From Lysobacteraceae bacterium (lineage in GTDB: Bacteria; Pseudomonadota; Gammaproteobacteria; Nevskiales; Nevskiaceae), in the NCBI GenBank assembly GCA_013823855.1, contig PNMW01000018.1, forward strand, positions 1 to 61,230: a stretch of DNA of 61,230 nt, given 5' to 3'. This document shows, piece by piece, positions 47,571 through 57,025 of the stretch; position 1 is the first letter of the stretch; the number at the start of each line of letters is the position of its first letter. A program made the translations under genes and the position numbers. The notes below the pieces were generated by a model. The model worked only from the letters and a program-made list of their open reading frames with translations. It made no database searches and was not told where the DNA came from.

Positions 47571-48658
47571 GCGAGCCGGCGCCGCGCAAGATCGTCCATG
47601 TCGACATGGATGCCTTCTATGCGTCGGTCGAGCAGCGCGATGACCCGGGCCTGCGCGGCCGGCCGGTGGTGGTGGCCTGGAAAGGCCGGCGCTCGGTGGT
47701 CTGTGCGGCGTCCTACGAGGCGCGCACTTTCGGCATCCGCTCGGCGATGCCGGCGCTGCGCGCCGAGCGCCTGTGCCCGGATGCGGTGTTCGTGCCGCCG
47801 GATTTCGTCCGCTATCGCGCCGTGTCGAAGGCCACCCGCGAGATCTTCGCGCGCCATACGGCGCTGATCGAGCCGCTGTCGCTCGACGAGGCCTATCTCG
47901 ACGTCACCGTCAATCACTCCGGTCTGCCGAGCGCCACCGCCGTGGCGACCGCGATCCGCGATGCGATTCGCGACGAGCTGCAGCTGACCGCGTCGGCCGG
48001 CATCGCGCCGAACAAGTTCATCGCCAAGATCGCCTCCGACTGGCGCAAGCCGGACGGCCAGTTCGTGGTCCGGCCGCGCGAGGTCGATGCCTTCCTGGCG
48101 CCGCTGCCGGTGGCCAAGATTCCCGGCGTCGGCAAGGTCATGAACGGCAAGCTGGGCGCACTTGGTGTGGCCACCGTCGGCGATCTGCGGGCGCTGGCGC
48201 TGCCGACGCTGGAAGCCCGCTTCGGCCGCTACGGCCGGCGCCTTCACGAGCTGGCGCGCGGCATCGACGACCATCCGGTGGTGCCGGACCGGCCGGTGAT
48301 GTCGGTCTCGGCCGAGGACACCTTCCGCGACGACCTCCCGCTCGCCGAGACCGAGGCGGCGATCCGCAGCCTGGCCGAAAAGACCTGGGCGGCGTCGCTG
48401 AAGACGCCGCGGGTGCCGCGCACCGTGGTGCTGAAGCTGAAGACCGCCGACTTCCGGATCCTGACCCGCAGCCATACGCCGAGCCAGCCGCCGGCCAGCT
48501 GTGCGGAACTGACCGACATCGCGCTCGGCCTGCGCGACAAGCTGCCGGCCGATCCGGCGATCCGCTACCGGCTGGTCGGGGTCGGGCTGTCGAACTTCGG
48601 CGATCCTGAGGCTTCGGCGTCGGCCCTGAGCCAGCCCGACCTGTTCGCCGGGGCCTGA
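47567..48658 (+). CDS. dinB: DNA polymerase IV (Y-family)
   Basis: The 363-residue polymerase carries the Y-family catalytic motifs VHVDMDAFYASVEQRDDP (Asp) and LSLDEAYLDV (Asp-Glu), the steric filter region and ASAGIAPNKFIAKIASDWRKPDGQ. A C-terminal little finger domain is present, and a clamp-binding-type tail ends in QPDLFAGA. It performs translesion synthesis. The GTG start at 47567 overlaps the MpaB-family stop by GTGA, so it depends on upstream transcription. No LexA box is visible near it. Confidence 0.95.
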   Translation: MSEPAPRKIVHVDMDAFYASVEQRDDPGLRGRPVVVAWKGRRSVVCAASYEARTFGIRSAMPALRAERLCPDAVFVPPDFVRYRAVSKATREIFARHTALIEPLSLDEAYLDVTVNHSGLPSATAVATAIRDAIRDELQLTASAGIAPNKFIAKIASDWRKPDGQFVVRPREVDAFLAPLPVAKIPGVGKVMNGKLGALGVATVGDLRALALPTLEARFGRYGRRLHELARGIDDHPVVPDRPVMSVSAEDTFRDDLPLAETEAAIRSLAEKTWAASLKTPRVPRTVVLKLKTADFRILTRSHTPSQPPASCAELTDIALGLRDKLPADPAIRYRLVGVGLSNFGDPEASASALSQPDLFAGA

Positions 48659-48768
48659 TCGCCGTTGCCGGTGAGTACATTGACGGGACCTGCGGTCATA
48701 CTGCCGCCAAGCCCCTTTTGGCAGCACCGCGCCGTCCGGCGTTGCGCTGGCCCCCGATCCGCCCGACC

Positions 48769-50913
48769 ATGAACACCCGCCTCCTGCTGCCGGTTGCCGC
48801 CGGCCTCGCGCTGTCCACCTTCGCTCCGATGGCCATCGCCGAGGACGCCAATCCGCTGCTGGTCGAAAGCCCGCTGCCGCTGCAATACCCGCCGTTCGAC
48901 CGGATCCGCAGCGCGCATTTCCAGCCGGCGATCGAGGCCGGCATGGCCGAGGAACGCGCCGAGATGCAGGCGATTGCCGCCGATCCGGAGGCGCCCAGCT
49001 TCGACAACACCGTGGTCGCGATGGAGAAGGCCGGCGGCCTGCTCGACCGCGCGCTGACCGCGTTCTCGAACCTCAACGCGACGCACACCAATGCCGAGAT
49101 GCAGAAGGTCCAGCAGGCGATCGCGCCGAAGCTGGCCGCGCACCGCGATGCCATCTATCTCGATGCCGCGCTGTTTGCCCGGGTCAAGGCGCTCTACGCG
49201 CAGCGCGAGACGCTGGGGCTCGATGCCGAATCCGCGCAGCTCCTGAAGCGCAGCTACACCCAGTTCGTCCGCGCCGGCGCGGCGCTGGACGACCCCCGGA
49301 AGGCCCAGCTGCGCAGCCTGAACGAACAGCTGTCGAGCCTGACCACCCAGTTCCAGCAGAACGTCCGGCAGGCGACCCGGGACAACGCGCTGGTGGTCGA
49401 CCGGGTCGCCGACCTCGACGGCTTCTCGCCGTCGCAGATCGCGGCGGCGGCCGAAGCCGCGAAGGCGCGCGGGCTCGACGGCCAGTGGCTGATCACGCTG
49501 CAGAACACCAGCTTGCAGCCCGGCCTGCAGCAGCTCAAGTCGCGGGCGATGCGCGAAAAGCTGTACCGCGCCTCGGTGACGCGTGCCAGCTCGGGGCCGA
49601 ACGACAACCGGCCGGTGGTCGCCGCGATCGTCAGGCTGCGCGCCGAGCGGGCGCAGCTGCTCGGCTATCCGAACCACGCGGCCTGGGTGCTGGAGGATGA
49701 GACCGCCGGCAATGTCGAGGCGGTCAACACGATGCTGGCCGAGCTGACGCCGCCGGCCGTCGCCAATGCGAAACGCGAAGCGGCGGACATCCAGAAGCTG
49801 ATCGATCGCCAGGAAAAGGCCGCCGGACGCAAGCCGTTCAAGCTGGCGCCCTGGGACTGGCCGTTCTATGCCGAACAGGTCCGTGCCGCGCGCTACGCCT
49901 TCGATGATGGCGAGGTGCGGCCGTACTTCGAGATCTGGAACGTGCTTGAAAAAGGCGTGTTCTTCGCCGCCGAAAAACTCTACGGCATCCGCTTCAAGGC
50001 GCGCAGCGACCTGCCGCTGTACCACCCGGATACCCGCGTCTACGACGTGTTCGACCGTGATGGCAGCGTGCTCGGCCTGTTCATCGCCGACTATTACGCG
50101 CGCGATTCCAAGCAGGGCGGGGCGTGGATGAATTCCTACGTCAGCCAGTCGGCCTTGTTCGGGCTGAAGCCGGTGGTCGCCAACCAGCTGAACGTGCCGA
50201 AGCCCTCCGAATCTCAGCCCACCCTGCTGAGCTTCGACGAAGTGACGACCATGTTCCACGAGTTCGGCCATGCCGCGCACGGGCTGTTCGCGGCGTCGAT
50301 GTACCCCTCGCTGTCGGGCACCGCGGTGCCGCGCGACTTCGTCGAATTCCCGAGCCAGTACAACGAGATGTGGGCGCGTGATCCGGCGGTGCTGGCGAAC
50401 TTCGCCCGTCATCACCAGACCGGTGCGCCGCTGCCGAAAGCGCTGATCGACAAGGTGCTGGCCGCCGCCCGCTTCAACCAGGGCTTCAAGACCACCGAGT
50501 ACCTGGCCTCGGCCGTGCTCGACCAGCGCTGGCATCAGCTGGCGGCCGGCGCGACGCCGCCCGCCGACGGCGTGCCGGCCTTCGAGCAGGCGGCGCTGAA
50601 GCAGGCCGGGCTGCAGCTGCCGATGATCGATCCACGCTACCACTCGCTGTTCTTCTCGCATGTGTTCAGCGGCGGCTACGCGGCCGGCTACTACGCCTAC
50701 ATCTGGAGCGACGTGCTGGCCCGCGACACCGAGAGCTGGATGACCCGCCACGGCGGTCTGGATCGCGCCAACGGCGATTTCCTGCGCGCCAAGGTGCTCA
50801 GCCGCGGCCGCAGCGCCGAGGTGCTCGGGCTGTTCCGCAGCTTCTACGGCGCCGATCCCGACATCGGCCCGCTGCTGGAGCATCGCGGCCTCGCCGCGGT
50901 CAAGCCGCGATGA
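48769..50913 (+). CDS. M3-family metallopeptidase (oligopeptidase A / dipeptidyl carboxypeptidase type), exported
   Basis: The 714-residue zinc peptidase has the HEFGH motif at residues 497-501 (FHEFGHAAHGLF) and the zinc-coordinating segment DFVEFPSQYNEMW downstream. It starts at ATG 48769 with a signal peptide (MNTRLLLPVAAGLALSTFAP then MAIAE), so it is exported. It would degrade short peptides. A longer in-frame start at 48718 lacks support. It lies 110 bases after dinB and is followed closely by three more genes. Confidence 0.92.
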   Translation: MNTRLLLPVAAGLALSTFAPMAIAEDANPLLVESPLPLQYPPFDRIRSAHFQPAIEAGMAEERAEMQAIAADPEAPSFDNTVVAMEKAGGLLDRALTAFSNLNATHTNAEMQKVQQAIAPKLAAHRDAIYLDAALFARVKALYAQRETLGLDAESAQLLKRSYTQFVRAGAALDDPRKAQLRSLNEQLSSLTTQFQQNVRQATRDNALVVDRVADLDGFSPSQIAAAAEAAKARGLDGQWLITLQNTSLQPGLQQLKSRAMREKLYRASVTRASSGPNDNRPVVAAIVRLRAERAQLLGYPNHAAWVLEDETAGNVEAVNTMLAELTPPAVANAKREAADIQKLIDRQEKAAGRKPFKLAPWDWPFYAEQVRAARYAFDDGEVRPYFEIWNVLEKGVFFAAEKLYGIRFKARSDLPLYHPDTRVYDVFDRDGSVLGLFIADYYARDSKQGGAWMNSYVSQSALFGLKPVVANQLNVPKPSESQPTLLSFDEVTTMFHEFGHAAHGLFAASMYPSLSGTAVPRDFVEFPSQYNEMWARDPAVLANFARHHQTGAPLPKALIDKVLAAARFNQGFKTTEYLASAVLDQRWHQLAAGATPPADGVPAFEQAALKQAGLQLPMIDPRYHSLFFSHVFSGGYAAGYYAYIWSDVLARDTESWMTRHGGLDRANGDFLRAKVLSRGRSAEVLGLFRSFYGADPDIGPLLEHRGLAAVKPR

Positions 50914-50954
50914 TGCCGGCCAACGACAACAAGACCAGACGGGAGGAGATCGCA

Positions 50955-51800
50955 ATGTTCAAGTCGATGAAACGGCTGTTGCTGGGGGTGCTGCTGCTGG
51001 GCGCCGGATCTGCGGTCGCCGCCGATCGCATCAGTGCGGAAACGGCGGCGGCGATTGCCGACAAGTCCGGGGTATCACAGCAACTCGCCGATTTCGGGCC
51101 ATCGATGCGGGCCGGTATCACCACCAACCCCGAACTGGCCTCGAAGATGACCGAGGCGCAGCTGGACACCTTGCTCAAGGCCTTCGAGGCGGCCTACGCG
51201 CCGGGCCGGCTGGCTGCCGACATCCATGCCGAACTGGTCAAGACCCTGAAGCCGGCGGCGGCCAAGGACGCGCTGGCCTGGCTTGAGTCCGACCTCGGCG
51301 TGCGGATCACCGCCCTGGAGAACGGCGCCACCGAACTGGCCAACGATCCGGACAAGATGGCGGCCGCGCAGAAGCTGCTGGAGCGGCTGCCGCCCCGTCG
51401 CGCCGAGCGCTACATCGCACTGATGAAAGCCACCGGTGCCGATGAGTCCGGCGCCCAGATCGTGCTGAACTCCTCGCTCGGCATGGCTTATGGCGCTGCG
51501 GCCACGCTCGGTTCGAGCAAGCCGGATCTCGACGTGCTGCGCAAGGAACTGGAAGCCAACCGGCCGCAGATGGTCGAGGCGCTCGGCAACACCTACATCG
51601 TGATGTTCGCCAGCGTCTACCAGGAGGTCGCCGAAGCCGATCTCGACAAGTACCTGGCGTTCGCCGAATCGCCGAGCGGCAAGGCTTATCACAAGGCGAT
51701 CACGGTGGCGCTCGATGTCGCGCTGACCAACGCCGCCAAGGAGGCCGGCCGCCAGATCGGCGAAGCCGGACGCGCCAAGAAAATCCAGTCCGACGCATGA
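50955..51800 (+). CDS. Exported DUF2059-type protein
   Basis: The 281-residue product has a signal peptide (KSMKRLLLGVLLLGAGSAVA) and is otherwise alpha-helical. A segment IVMFASVYQEVAEADLDKYLAFAESPSGKAY near residues 219-250 fits the DUF2059 pattern (helix with an FYESPAGK-like turn). GGGAGGAG lies six bases before ATG 50955, which decides the start against an upstream in-frame ATG at 50910. It overlaps the next gene by ATGA. Function unknown. Confidence 0.8.
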   Translation: MFKSMKRLLLGVLLLGAGSAVAADRISAETAAAIADKSGVSQQLADFGPSMRAGITTNPELASKMTEAQLDTLLKAFEAAYAPGRLAADIHAELVKTLKPAAAKDALAWLESDLGVRITALENGATELANDPDKMAAAQKLLERLPPRRAERYIALMKATGADESGAQIVLNSSLGMAYGAAATLGSSKPDLDVLRKELEANRPQMVEALGNTYIVMFASVYQEVAEADLDKYLAFAESPSGKAYHKAITVALDVALTNAAKEAGRQIGEAGRAKKIQSDA

Positions 51801-52594
51801 GTCTCCACGAACTCGTCTCCGCCGACGGCACCCGCATCGGCTGGGAACAGAAAGGCAGCGGGCCGATGCTGGTAATGGTTCACGGCGCCACCGCCGATCG
51901 TGGCCGCTGGGCGGCGGTCGAGCGGCAGCTGGCCGGGCACTACACGCTGGTGATGATGGATCGCCGTGGCCGCGGCCTGAGCCGCGCCGAAGCGCCGGAC
52001 GAGTACCGGATCGCCAGCGAAGCCGACGACGTGCGCGCCGTGGTGGCAGCTGCAGCACGGGCGCAGGGCGCGCCGGTGCTGCTGTTCGGGCATTCCTACG
52101 GCGGGCTGTGCGTGCTCGATGCCGCGCTCGACAATCCCGAGGTCGCGAAACTGCTGGTCTACGAGCCGGCATTCGCCACGCCGGGACTCGACGTCATCGG
52201 GCCCGAGGCACTGGCCGAGCTGGCGCTGCTGATCGGCGGGGGCGCCCATGAACGGGCGCTCGAGTATTTCTTCGTCCGCGTCATCGGCGTGCCGGAGGCG
52301 ATGGTGGCGACGATGAAGACCCTGTCCAGCTGGCGGCAGCGGCTCGAGGCCGTGCCGACGCTGATCCGCGAAGGCGCGGCCGCCAATGCCTGGCAGCCGA
52401 ACCGGCTTGCCGAGCTGACGATGCCGCTGCGCATCCTGGTCGGTGAAGTCAGCCCGCCGTGGCTGCGCGCCGCCTCGCTGGCGGCGCACGCTGCGGCGCC
52501 GGCCAGCAGCCTGGTCGAACTGCCCGGTCAGGCGCATGGCGCGATGGACAGCGCGCCGCAGATGTTCATCGATGAAGTCCGCCGTTTCCTTTGA
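51797..52594 (+). CDS. Alpha/beta hydrolase
   Basis: The 265-residue protein shows the alpha/beta hydrolase fold: oxyanion region MVHGATADRGRW, nucleophile elbow GHSYGG with S100, an acid likely in the LVGEVSP strand and a final histidine in PGQAHGAMD. The substrate cannot be inferred. It is coupled to the previous gene by ATGA and sits 12 bases before a small membrane gene. Confidence 0.9.
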   Translation: MSLHELVSADGTRIGWEQKGSGPMLVMVHGATADRGRWAAVERQLAGHYTLVMMDRRGRGLSRAEAPDEYRIASEADDVRAVVAAAARAQGAPVLLFGHSYGGLCVLDAALDNPEVAKLLVYEPAFATPGLDVIGPEALAELALLIGGGAHERALEYFFVRVIGVPEAMVATMKTLSSWRQRLEAVPTLIREGAAANAWQPNRLAELTMPLRILVGEVSPPWLRAASLAAHAAAPASSLVELPGQAHGAMDSAPQMFIDEVRRFL

Positions 52595-52606
52595 TCCCTT
52601 CCTGAC

Positions 52607-52903
52607 ATGCGCTACCTGCTGATCGTTGATCTTTCCCTGGCCGCCTTCGGCGCGGCGCTGACCGTTGCCATCGGCTTCGTCGCGCTGGTGTTCACCATCT
52701 ATCAGGACGCCTCGGCGAAGATCGCCGCCGGTCTGCCGGCGATCCTGACGCTGACCGCCTGTTTCGTGACCCTGATGCTGGTCGCCGGCGCTGCCGGTTG
52801 GCTGCTGAAGGCGAAGAAACCGGTGCACTGGGCGGCACAGGTGGCACTGGCGATTGCCATTCCGGTGCTCTGGCAGATCGTTTTTTCGACCTTGCGCGGC
52901 TGA
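52607..52903 (+). CDS. Small membrane protein, three predicted spans
   Basis: The 98-residue product has three likely transmembrane segments: LLIVDLSLAAFGAALTVAIG, ILTLTACFVTLMLVAGAAGW and WAAQVALAIAIPVLWQIVF. No family is recognised. It lies in the same-strand run of closely spaced genes that begins with the M3 peptidase, which supports it as real. Confidence 0.75.
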   Translation: MRYLLIVDLSLAAFGAALTVAIGFVALVFTIYQDASAKIAAGLPAILTLTACFVTLMLVAGAAGWLLKAKKPVHWAAQVALAIAIPVLWQIVFSTLRG

Positions 52904-52997
52904 CCCCGACGAACGAGGCGGCGCGGCATCGGCGAGAATGCCGCAGCGCCGCAATTTGTCTGCCCTGCGGCAACCCTCACTTCCATCGTCCCGTCAC

Positions 52998-53582
52998 ATG
53001 ACCATCAAGATTCTCGCCTTGTCGGGCAGCCAGCGCGCTGGCTCCTGGAACTCCCTGCTGGTGCGTGCGGCGGCAGCGGGTGCCGAGGCCGAGGGGGCAC
53101 AGATCACCGTGCTCGACTGGGCCGAGCACGACATGCCGCTGTACGACCCGGACCGCGAGAGGACGCAGGGCCTTCCTGACTCCGTGCTGCGCTTCAAAGC
53201 CGCGCTGAAGGCCCATCATGGTTTCCTGATCGCCTCGCCCGAGTACAACGGCTCGCTGACGCCGCTGCTGAAGAACGCCATCGACTGGGCCTCGCGGCCG
53301 GCGGCCGGCGAAGCGCCGATGGCCTGCTACAAGCACAAGGTCGTCGGCCTGCTGTCGACCTCGCCGGGGGTGTTCGGCGGCGTCACCGGGCTGGTACACC
53401 TGCGGGCGATCCTGAGCCGGCTCGGCAGCTTCGTGGTCCCGGAGCAGTACCCGGTCGGCGAGGCCGGCAAGCTGTTCGATGACAGCGGCGCAATCCGTGA
53501 TCCGAAGCTGAAGGCGATCGCCGAGGGCATCGGCGCGCGCACCGCGAGAGTGCTCCGGCACTGGCCGGACCTGACGCCATGA
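52998..53582 (+). CDS. NADPH-dependent FMN reductase family protein
   Basis: The 194-residue flavoprotein has the FMN-binding loop LALSGSQRAGSWNSLL and the second FMN motif SPEYNGSLTPLLKNAIDW, characteristic of NAD(P)H:FMN/quinone reductases such as ChrR/ArsH-type proteins. It probably reduces flavin or quinones. ATG 52998 directly precedes strand 1. Its stop overlaps the next start by ATGA. Confidence 0.92.
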   Translation: MTIKILALSGSQRAGSWNSLLVRAAAAGAEAEGAQITVLDWAEHDMPLYDPDRERTQGLPDSVLRFKAALKAHHGFLIASPEYNGSLTPLLKNAIDWASRPAAGEAPMACYKHKVVGLLSTSPGVFGGVTGLVHLRAILSRLGSFVVPEQYPVGEAGKLFDDSGAIRDPKLKAIAEGIGARTARVLRHWPDLTP

Positions 53583-55003
53583 GCGCGCCGCTGCCGGCCG
53601 TCGTGCCGCCATCCCGCGACTGGGCAAGCCTGATTCCCGTGGTTGCCGGGCTGGTCTGGCTGACGCTCGGCAGCGGCGCCGCCTGGCTGCTGATCGCGGT
53701 GCTGCCCGGGGTGCTGCTGATCGCTACCGGCGTGTCCGGGCTGCTGTGGAGCGGCGACGGGCGGATCACCCAGTATGGCGCGCTGGCCGGCTTGCTTGGC
53801 GCGCTGTTCGCGCTGCCGGGGCTGTTCTTCCTGCCGTTGCTCGGCGTGCTGCTGGCCGGCCTGCTGTCGGCGGCGGCGTTCCTGCATGCCGGCCGCACGG
53901 CATTGCGGCTGGCCGAGCCGGCGCCCGGCGCGCCGGATCCGCCGGCCGACCTGAAGACCTGGGCGAAAGCGGCGCTAGACGAGGCGCTGGTCGGCTATTT
54001 CGTGACCCTGGCCAAGATTCCGGCCGGTGCGGAAGCGGAATCGCTGGTCCGCGATGCCGCAGTGATGGAAGCGGTGCTGGCGCAGCGCGGCTGGCTGGAC
54101 AATCCGGCCGCCTACCACCAGATCCCGTCCGCGCCGACCGATGCCCGGCTGACACCCGCGCGTTTCGCCAGCTTCGATTACGAGCATCTGCGCTTCTCCA
54201 GCGGCTTCGAGCCGCAGCCCGAAGTGCCCGGCGCGGCGCTCTGGCAGAGCTATGTGCCGAACCGCGACTGCCATGCCAGCGTGTTCCGCCAGCCGCAGCG
54301 CGGCCGGCCGTGGCTGCTGTGCATCCACGGCTACCGGATGGGAACCTCGTTCCTCGACCTGCGCCTGTTCGCGCCGCACATCCTGTTCAAGCGGCTGGGC
54401 CTGAACCTGGTGATGCCGGTGCTGCCGCTGCACGGGCCGCGCCGGATCGGCGGGCAGAGCGGTGATCATTTCCTCGATGGCGATCCGCTGGATCTGCTGT
54501 TCGCCGAAACCCAGGCGCTGTGGGACCTGCGCCGCACGGTGGCGTGGATTCGCGCCCAGGAGCCGGAGGCGCGTATCGGCGTGCTCGGCTACAGCCTTGG
54601 TGGCTACAACGCAGCCCTGCTGGCGACCCACGAGACCGGGCTCGACTTCGTGATCGCCGGCATTCCGGTCGCCGATTTCGCGACCGTGCTCTGGGAGCAC
54701 GTGCCGACGCCGCTGCGCCTGTACTTCGAGGCAGAAGGCCTGAGCCGCGAGCGCTACCAGCGCCTGCTCAAGGTGGTGTCGCCGCTGGCGCTGCCGCCGA
54801 AGCTGCCCGCCGAACGGCTGCACCTGTTCGCCGGTTCCGCCGACCGCGTGGTGCCGCCGGTGCAGCCGCTGAAGCTCGCCCGGCACTGGCAGCGCAACGT
54901 CCACTGGTTTCCGGGCGCGCACCTGACGTTCCGCGGCGAGCGCGCCGTGGTCCGCTGCATCGACGACGCGATGACCGGCGCCGGCTGGAAGTCGGCGAGC
55001 TGA
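53579..55003 (+). CDS. Alpha/beta hydrolase with N-terminal membrane segments
   Basis: The 474-residue protein has two parts. Residues 20-115 hold hydrophobic helices (LIPVVAGLVWLTLGSGAAWL, GVLLIATGVSGLLW, GLLGALFALPGLFFLPLLGV). The C-terminal part is an alpha/beta hydrolase with CIHGYRMG (oxyanion), nucleophile GYSLGG, acid in FAGSADRVVPP, and a terminal His in FPGAHLTFRG. It is probably an inner-membrane-anchored esterase or peptidase; the substrate is not known. It is coupled to the FMN reductase gene by ATGA. Confidence 0.85.
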   Translation: MSAPLPAVVPPSRDWASLIPVVAGLVWLTLGSGAAWLLIAVLPGVLLIATGVSGLLWSGDGRITQYGALAGLLGALFALPGLFFLPLLGVLLAGLLSAAAFLHAGRTALRLAEPAPGAPDPPADLKTWAKAALDEALVGYFVTLAKIPAGAEAESLVRDAAVMEAVLAQRGWLDNPAAYHQIPSAPTDARLTPARFASFDYEHLRFSSGFEPQPEVPGAALWQSYVPNRDCHASVFRQPQRGRPWLLCIHGYRMGTSFLDLRLFAPHILFKRLGLNLVMPVLPLHGPRRIGGQSGDHFLDGDPLDLLFAETQALWDLRRTVAWIRAQEPEARIGVLGYSLGGYNAALLATHETGLDFVIAGIPVADFATVLWEHVPTPLRLYFEAEGLSRERYQRLLKVVSPLALPPKLPAERLHLFAGSADRVVPPVQPLKLARHWQRNVHWFPGAHLTFRGERAVVRCIDDAMTGAGWKSAS

Positions 55004-55098
55004 GCCGTCAATGCCGGCACATGGCCACGGGTCGGAAATCGAACAAGCGTTAAACTGAGTGTCGCATCCAGTCAGCCCGTCCAGGTCGGAGAAGTGGT

Positions 55099-56226
55099 GT
55101 GTCGATGAAGAAAGTCTGCATCAGCGGTAGCGGCCTGTTCACGCCGGCGGAGTCGGTGTCGAACGACGAGCTGGTTGTGGCCTTCAACGCCTACGTCGAA
55201 CGTTTCAACGCCGAGAACGCCGAGGCGATCGCGGCCGGCACGGTGACCGCACTGGCGCCGTCATCGACCGAGTTCATCTACAAGGCCTCCGGCATCAAGG
55301 CCCGCTACACGGTCGACAAGGCCGGTGTCATCGATCCGGCGGTGATGCACCCGCAGATTCGCCCGCGCAGCAATGACGAGCCCTCGCTGATGGTCGAGAT
55401 GGGCCTGGTCGCCGCCCGCCAGGCGCTCGAAGGCGCCGGCCGCAGCGCCGCCGACATCGACGCGGTGCTGGTCGCCTGCTCGAACATGCAGCGGCCGTAT
55501 CCGGCGATGGCGGTCGAACTGCAGCACTTCCTCGGCGCCGGCGGCTATGGCTACGACATGAACGTCGCCTGCGCGTCCGCCGCCTTCGGTGTCCAGACGG
55601 CGGTCGATGCGGTCAGCCGCGGTTCGGCGCGCGCCGCGCTGGTGGTCAGCCCGGAGATCTGCACCGGGCATCTCAATTTCCGCAATCGCGACTGCCATTT
55701 CATCTTCGGCGACGCCGCCACCGCGCTGGTCGTCGAGCCGCTGGAAACCGCTCGCGGGGCGCACCGCTTCGAGGTGCTCGGCACCCGCCTGCAGACCCAG
55801 TTCTCGAACAACATCCGCAACAACTTCGGCTTCATGAACCGCTCGGAGGCGCCGCAGCGGCCGTGGAACGACGTGTTGTTCGTCCAGGAAGGCCGCAAGG
55901 TGTTCAAGGAAGTGGTGCCGATGGTGTCCGATCTGCTGATCAGCCACCTTCGGGATCTCGGCATCGAGCCGAATTCGGTCAAGCGCTTCTGGCTGCACCA
56001 GGCCAACCTGTCGATGAATCAACTGATCGCCAGGAAGGTGCTGGGCCGCGAGCCGAGCATCGAGGAAGCGCCGATCATCCTCGACGAATACGCCAACACC
56101 TCGTCGGCCGGCTCAGTGATCGCGTTCCACAAGTACCACGCCGATCTGCAGCCCGGCGATGTCGGCGTGCTGTGCGCCTTCGGTGCCGGTTACTCGGCGG
56201 GCAGCGTGGTGCTGCGCAAGCTGTAA
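55099..56226 (+). CDS. Beta-ketoacyl-ACP synthase III family enzyme (FabH-like)
   Basis: The 375-residue thiolase-fold enzyme has the KAS III catalytic triad C158 ([10 protein letters not shown]), H300 ([10 protein letters not shown]) and N333 ([10 protein letters not shown]). It condenses an acyl-CoA primer with malonyl-ACP. At 375 residues it is longer than standard FabH (about 317) and looks like the pseudomonad FabH2-type branch, which has been linked to medium-chain acyl-CoA priming; this is inference. Start GTG 55099 has GGAGA six bases upstream; ATG 55105 is the next candidate. Confidence 0.9.
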   Translation: MSMKKVCISGSGLFTPAESVSNDELVVAFNAYVERFNAENAEAIAAGTVTALAPSSTEFIYKASGIKARYTVDKAGVIDPAVMHPQIRPRSNDEPSLMVEMGLVAARQALEGAGRSAADIDAVLVACSNMQRPYPAMAVELQHFLGAGGYGYDMNVACASAAFGVQTAVDAVSRGSARAALVVSPEICTGHLNFRNRDCHFIFGDAATALVVEPLETARGAHRFEVLGTRLQTQFSNNIRNNFGFMNRSEAPQRPWNDVLFVQEGRKVFKEVVPMVSDLLISHLRDLGIEPNSVKRFWLHQANLSMNQLIARKVLGREPSIEEAPIILDEYANTSSAGSVIAFHKYHADLQPGDVGVLCAFGAGYSAGSVVLRKL

Positions 56227-56266
56227 TCGGCGTTGTGGATGCTGTCTTTTTGCTGCCATCTCCGGG

Positions 56267-56284
56267 CTGTCAAACGCCTGTCAC
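56267..56284 (+). promoter_or_regulatory. PHO box upstream of phoB
   Basis: The sequence CTGTCAA-ACGC-CTGTCAC has two direct 7-base repeats with a 4-base spacer, the canonical PhoB operator. It ends 45 bases before the phoB ATG, so it should support autoregulation of phoB-phoR under phosphate limitation. Confidence 0.85.
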
Positions 56285-56329
56285 AAATTGCTTTCAGCAT
56301 GTTGTGTGACATCTAATCGAAGGATGGGG

Positions 56330-57022
56330 ATGCAGAACAAGAAGATTCTGGTGATCGAGGATGAAGCCTCGATTCGAGACATGCTGCGCTTCGCGCTGGA
56401 GCGCGTCGATTTCCTGGTCAGCGTGGCGGCGGATGCGCCATCGGCGCGGTTGCGGATCGCCGAGTCCCGGCCCGACCTGATCCTGCTCGACTGGATGATG
56501 CCCGGCATGTCCGGTGTGGATTACGCCCGCGAACTGAAGGCTGCCCCGCAGACCCGGGACATCCCGTTGATCATGGTCACCGCCCGCGCCGAGGAAGAGG
56601 ACAAGATCCGTGGCCTGAACATCGGCTGCGACGATTACGTGTCCAAGCCGTTTTCGTTCCCCGAGCTGATCGCCCGCATCCAGGCGGTGCTGCGCCGTTC
56701 GATGCCGGGCGGCGAGGAAGAGCGGCTGGCGGTGGCCGGCCTGCAGGTCGATGCGGCCAGCCAGCGGGTCACGGCCAAGGGTGAACCGGTGCGTCTCGGG
56801 CCGACCGAGTACCGGCTGCTGCATTTCTTCATCAGCCATCCGGAGCGTGTTTATACGCGCGAGCAGGTACTGGACCGCGTCTGGGGCCAGAACGTCTATG
56901 TCGAAGAGCGCACGGTCGACGTGCATATCCGGCGCCTGCGCAAGGCGCTGGAACCGTACGGCTACGACGGAATGATCCAGACCGTGCGCGGCACCGGCTA
57001 CCGCTTCTCAGAGCGCGTCTGA
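56330..57022 (+). CDS. phoB: Phosphate regulon response regulator PhoB
   Basis: The 230-residue OmpR/PhoB-class protein has a receiver domain ([18 protein letters not shown]; phosphoacceptor D54 in [11 protein letters not shown]; conserved Lys in YVSKPF) and a C-terminal winged helix ([20 protein letters not shown], then [20 protein letters not shown]). It activates phosphate-starvation genes by binding PHO boxes. ATG 56330 is preceded by AAGG six bases upstream. phoR starts 3 bases after its stop. Confidence 0.96.
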   Translation: MQNKKILVIEDEASIRDMLRFALERVDFLVSVAADAPSARLRIAESRPDLILLDWMMPGMSGVDYARELKAAPQTRDIPLIMVTARAEEEDKIRGLNIGCDDYVSKPFSFPELIARIQAVLRRSMPGGEEERLAVAGLQVDAASQRVTAKGEPVRLGPTEYRLLHFFISHPERVYTREQVLDRVWGQNVYVEERTVDVHIRRLRKALEPYGYDGMIQTVRGTGYRFSERV

Positions 57023-57025
57023 GCG

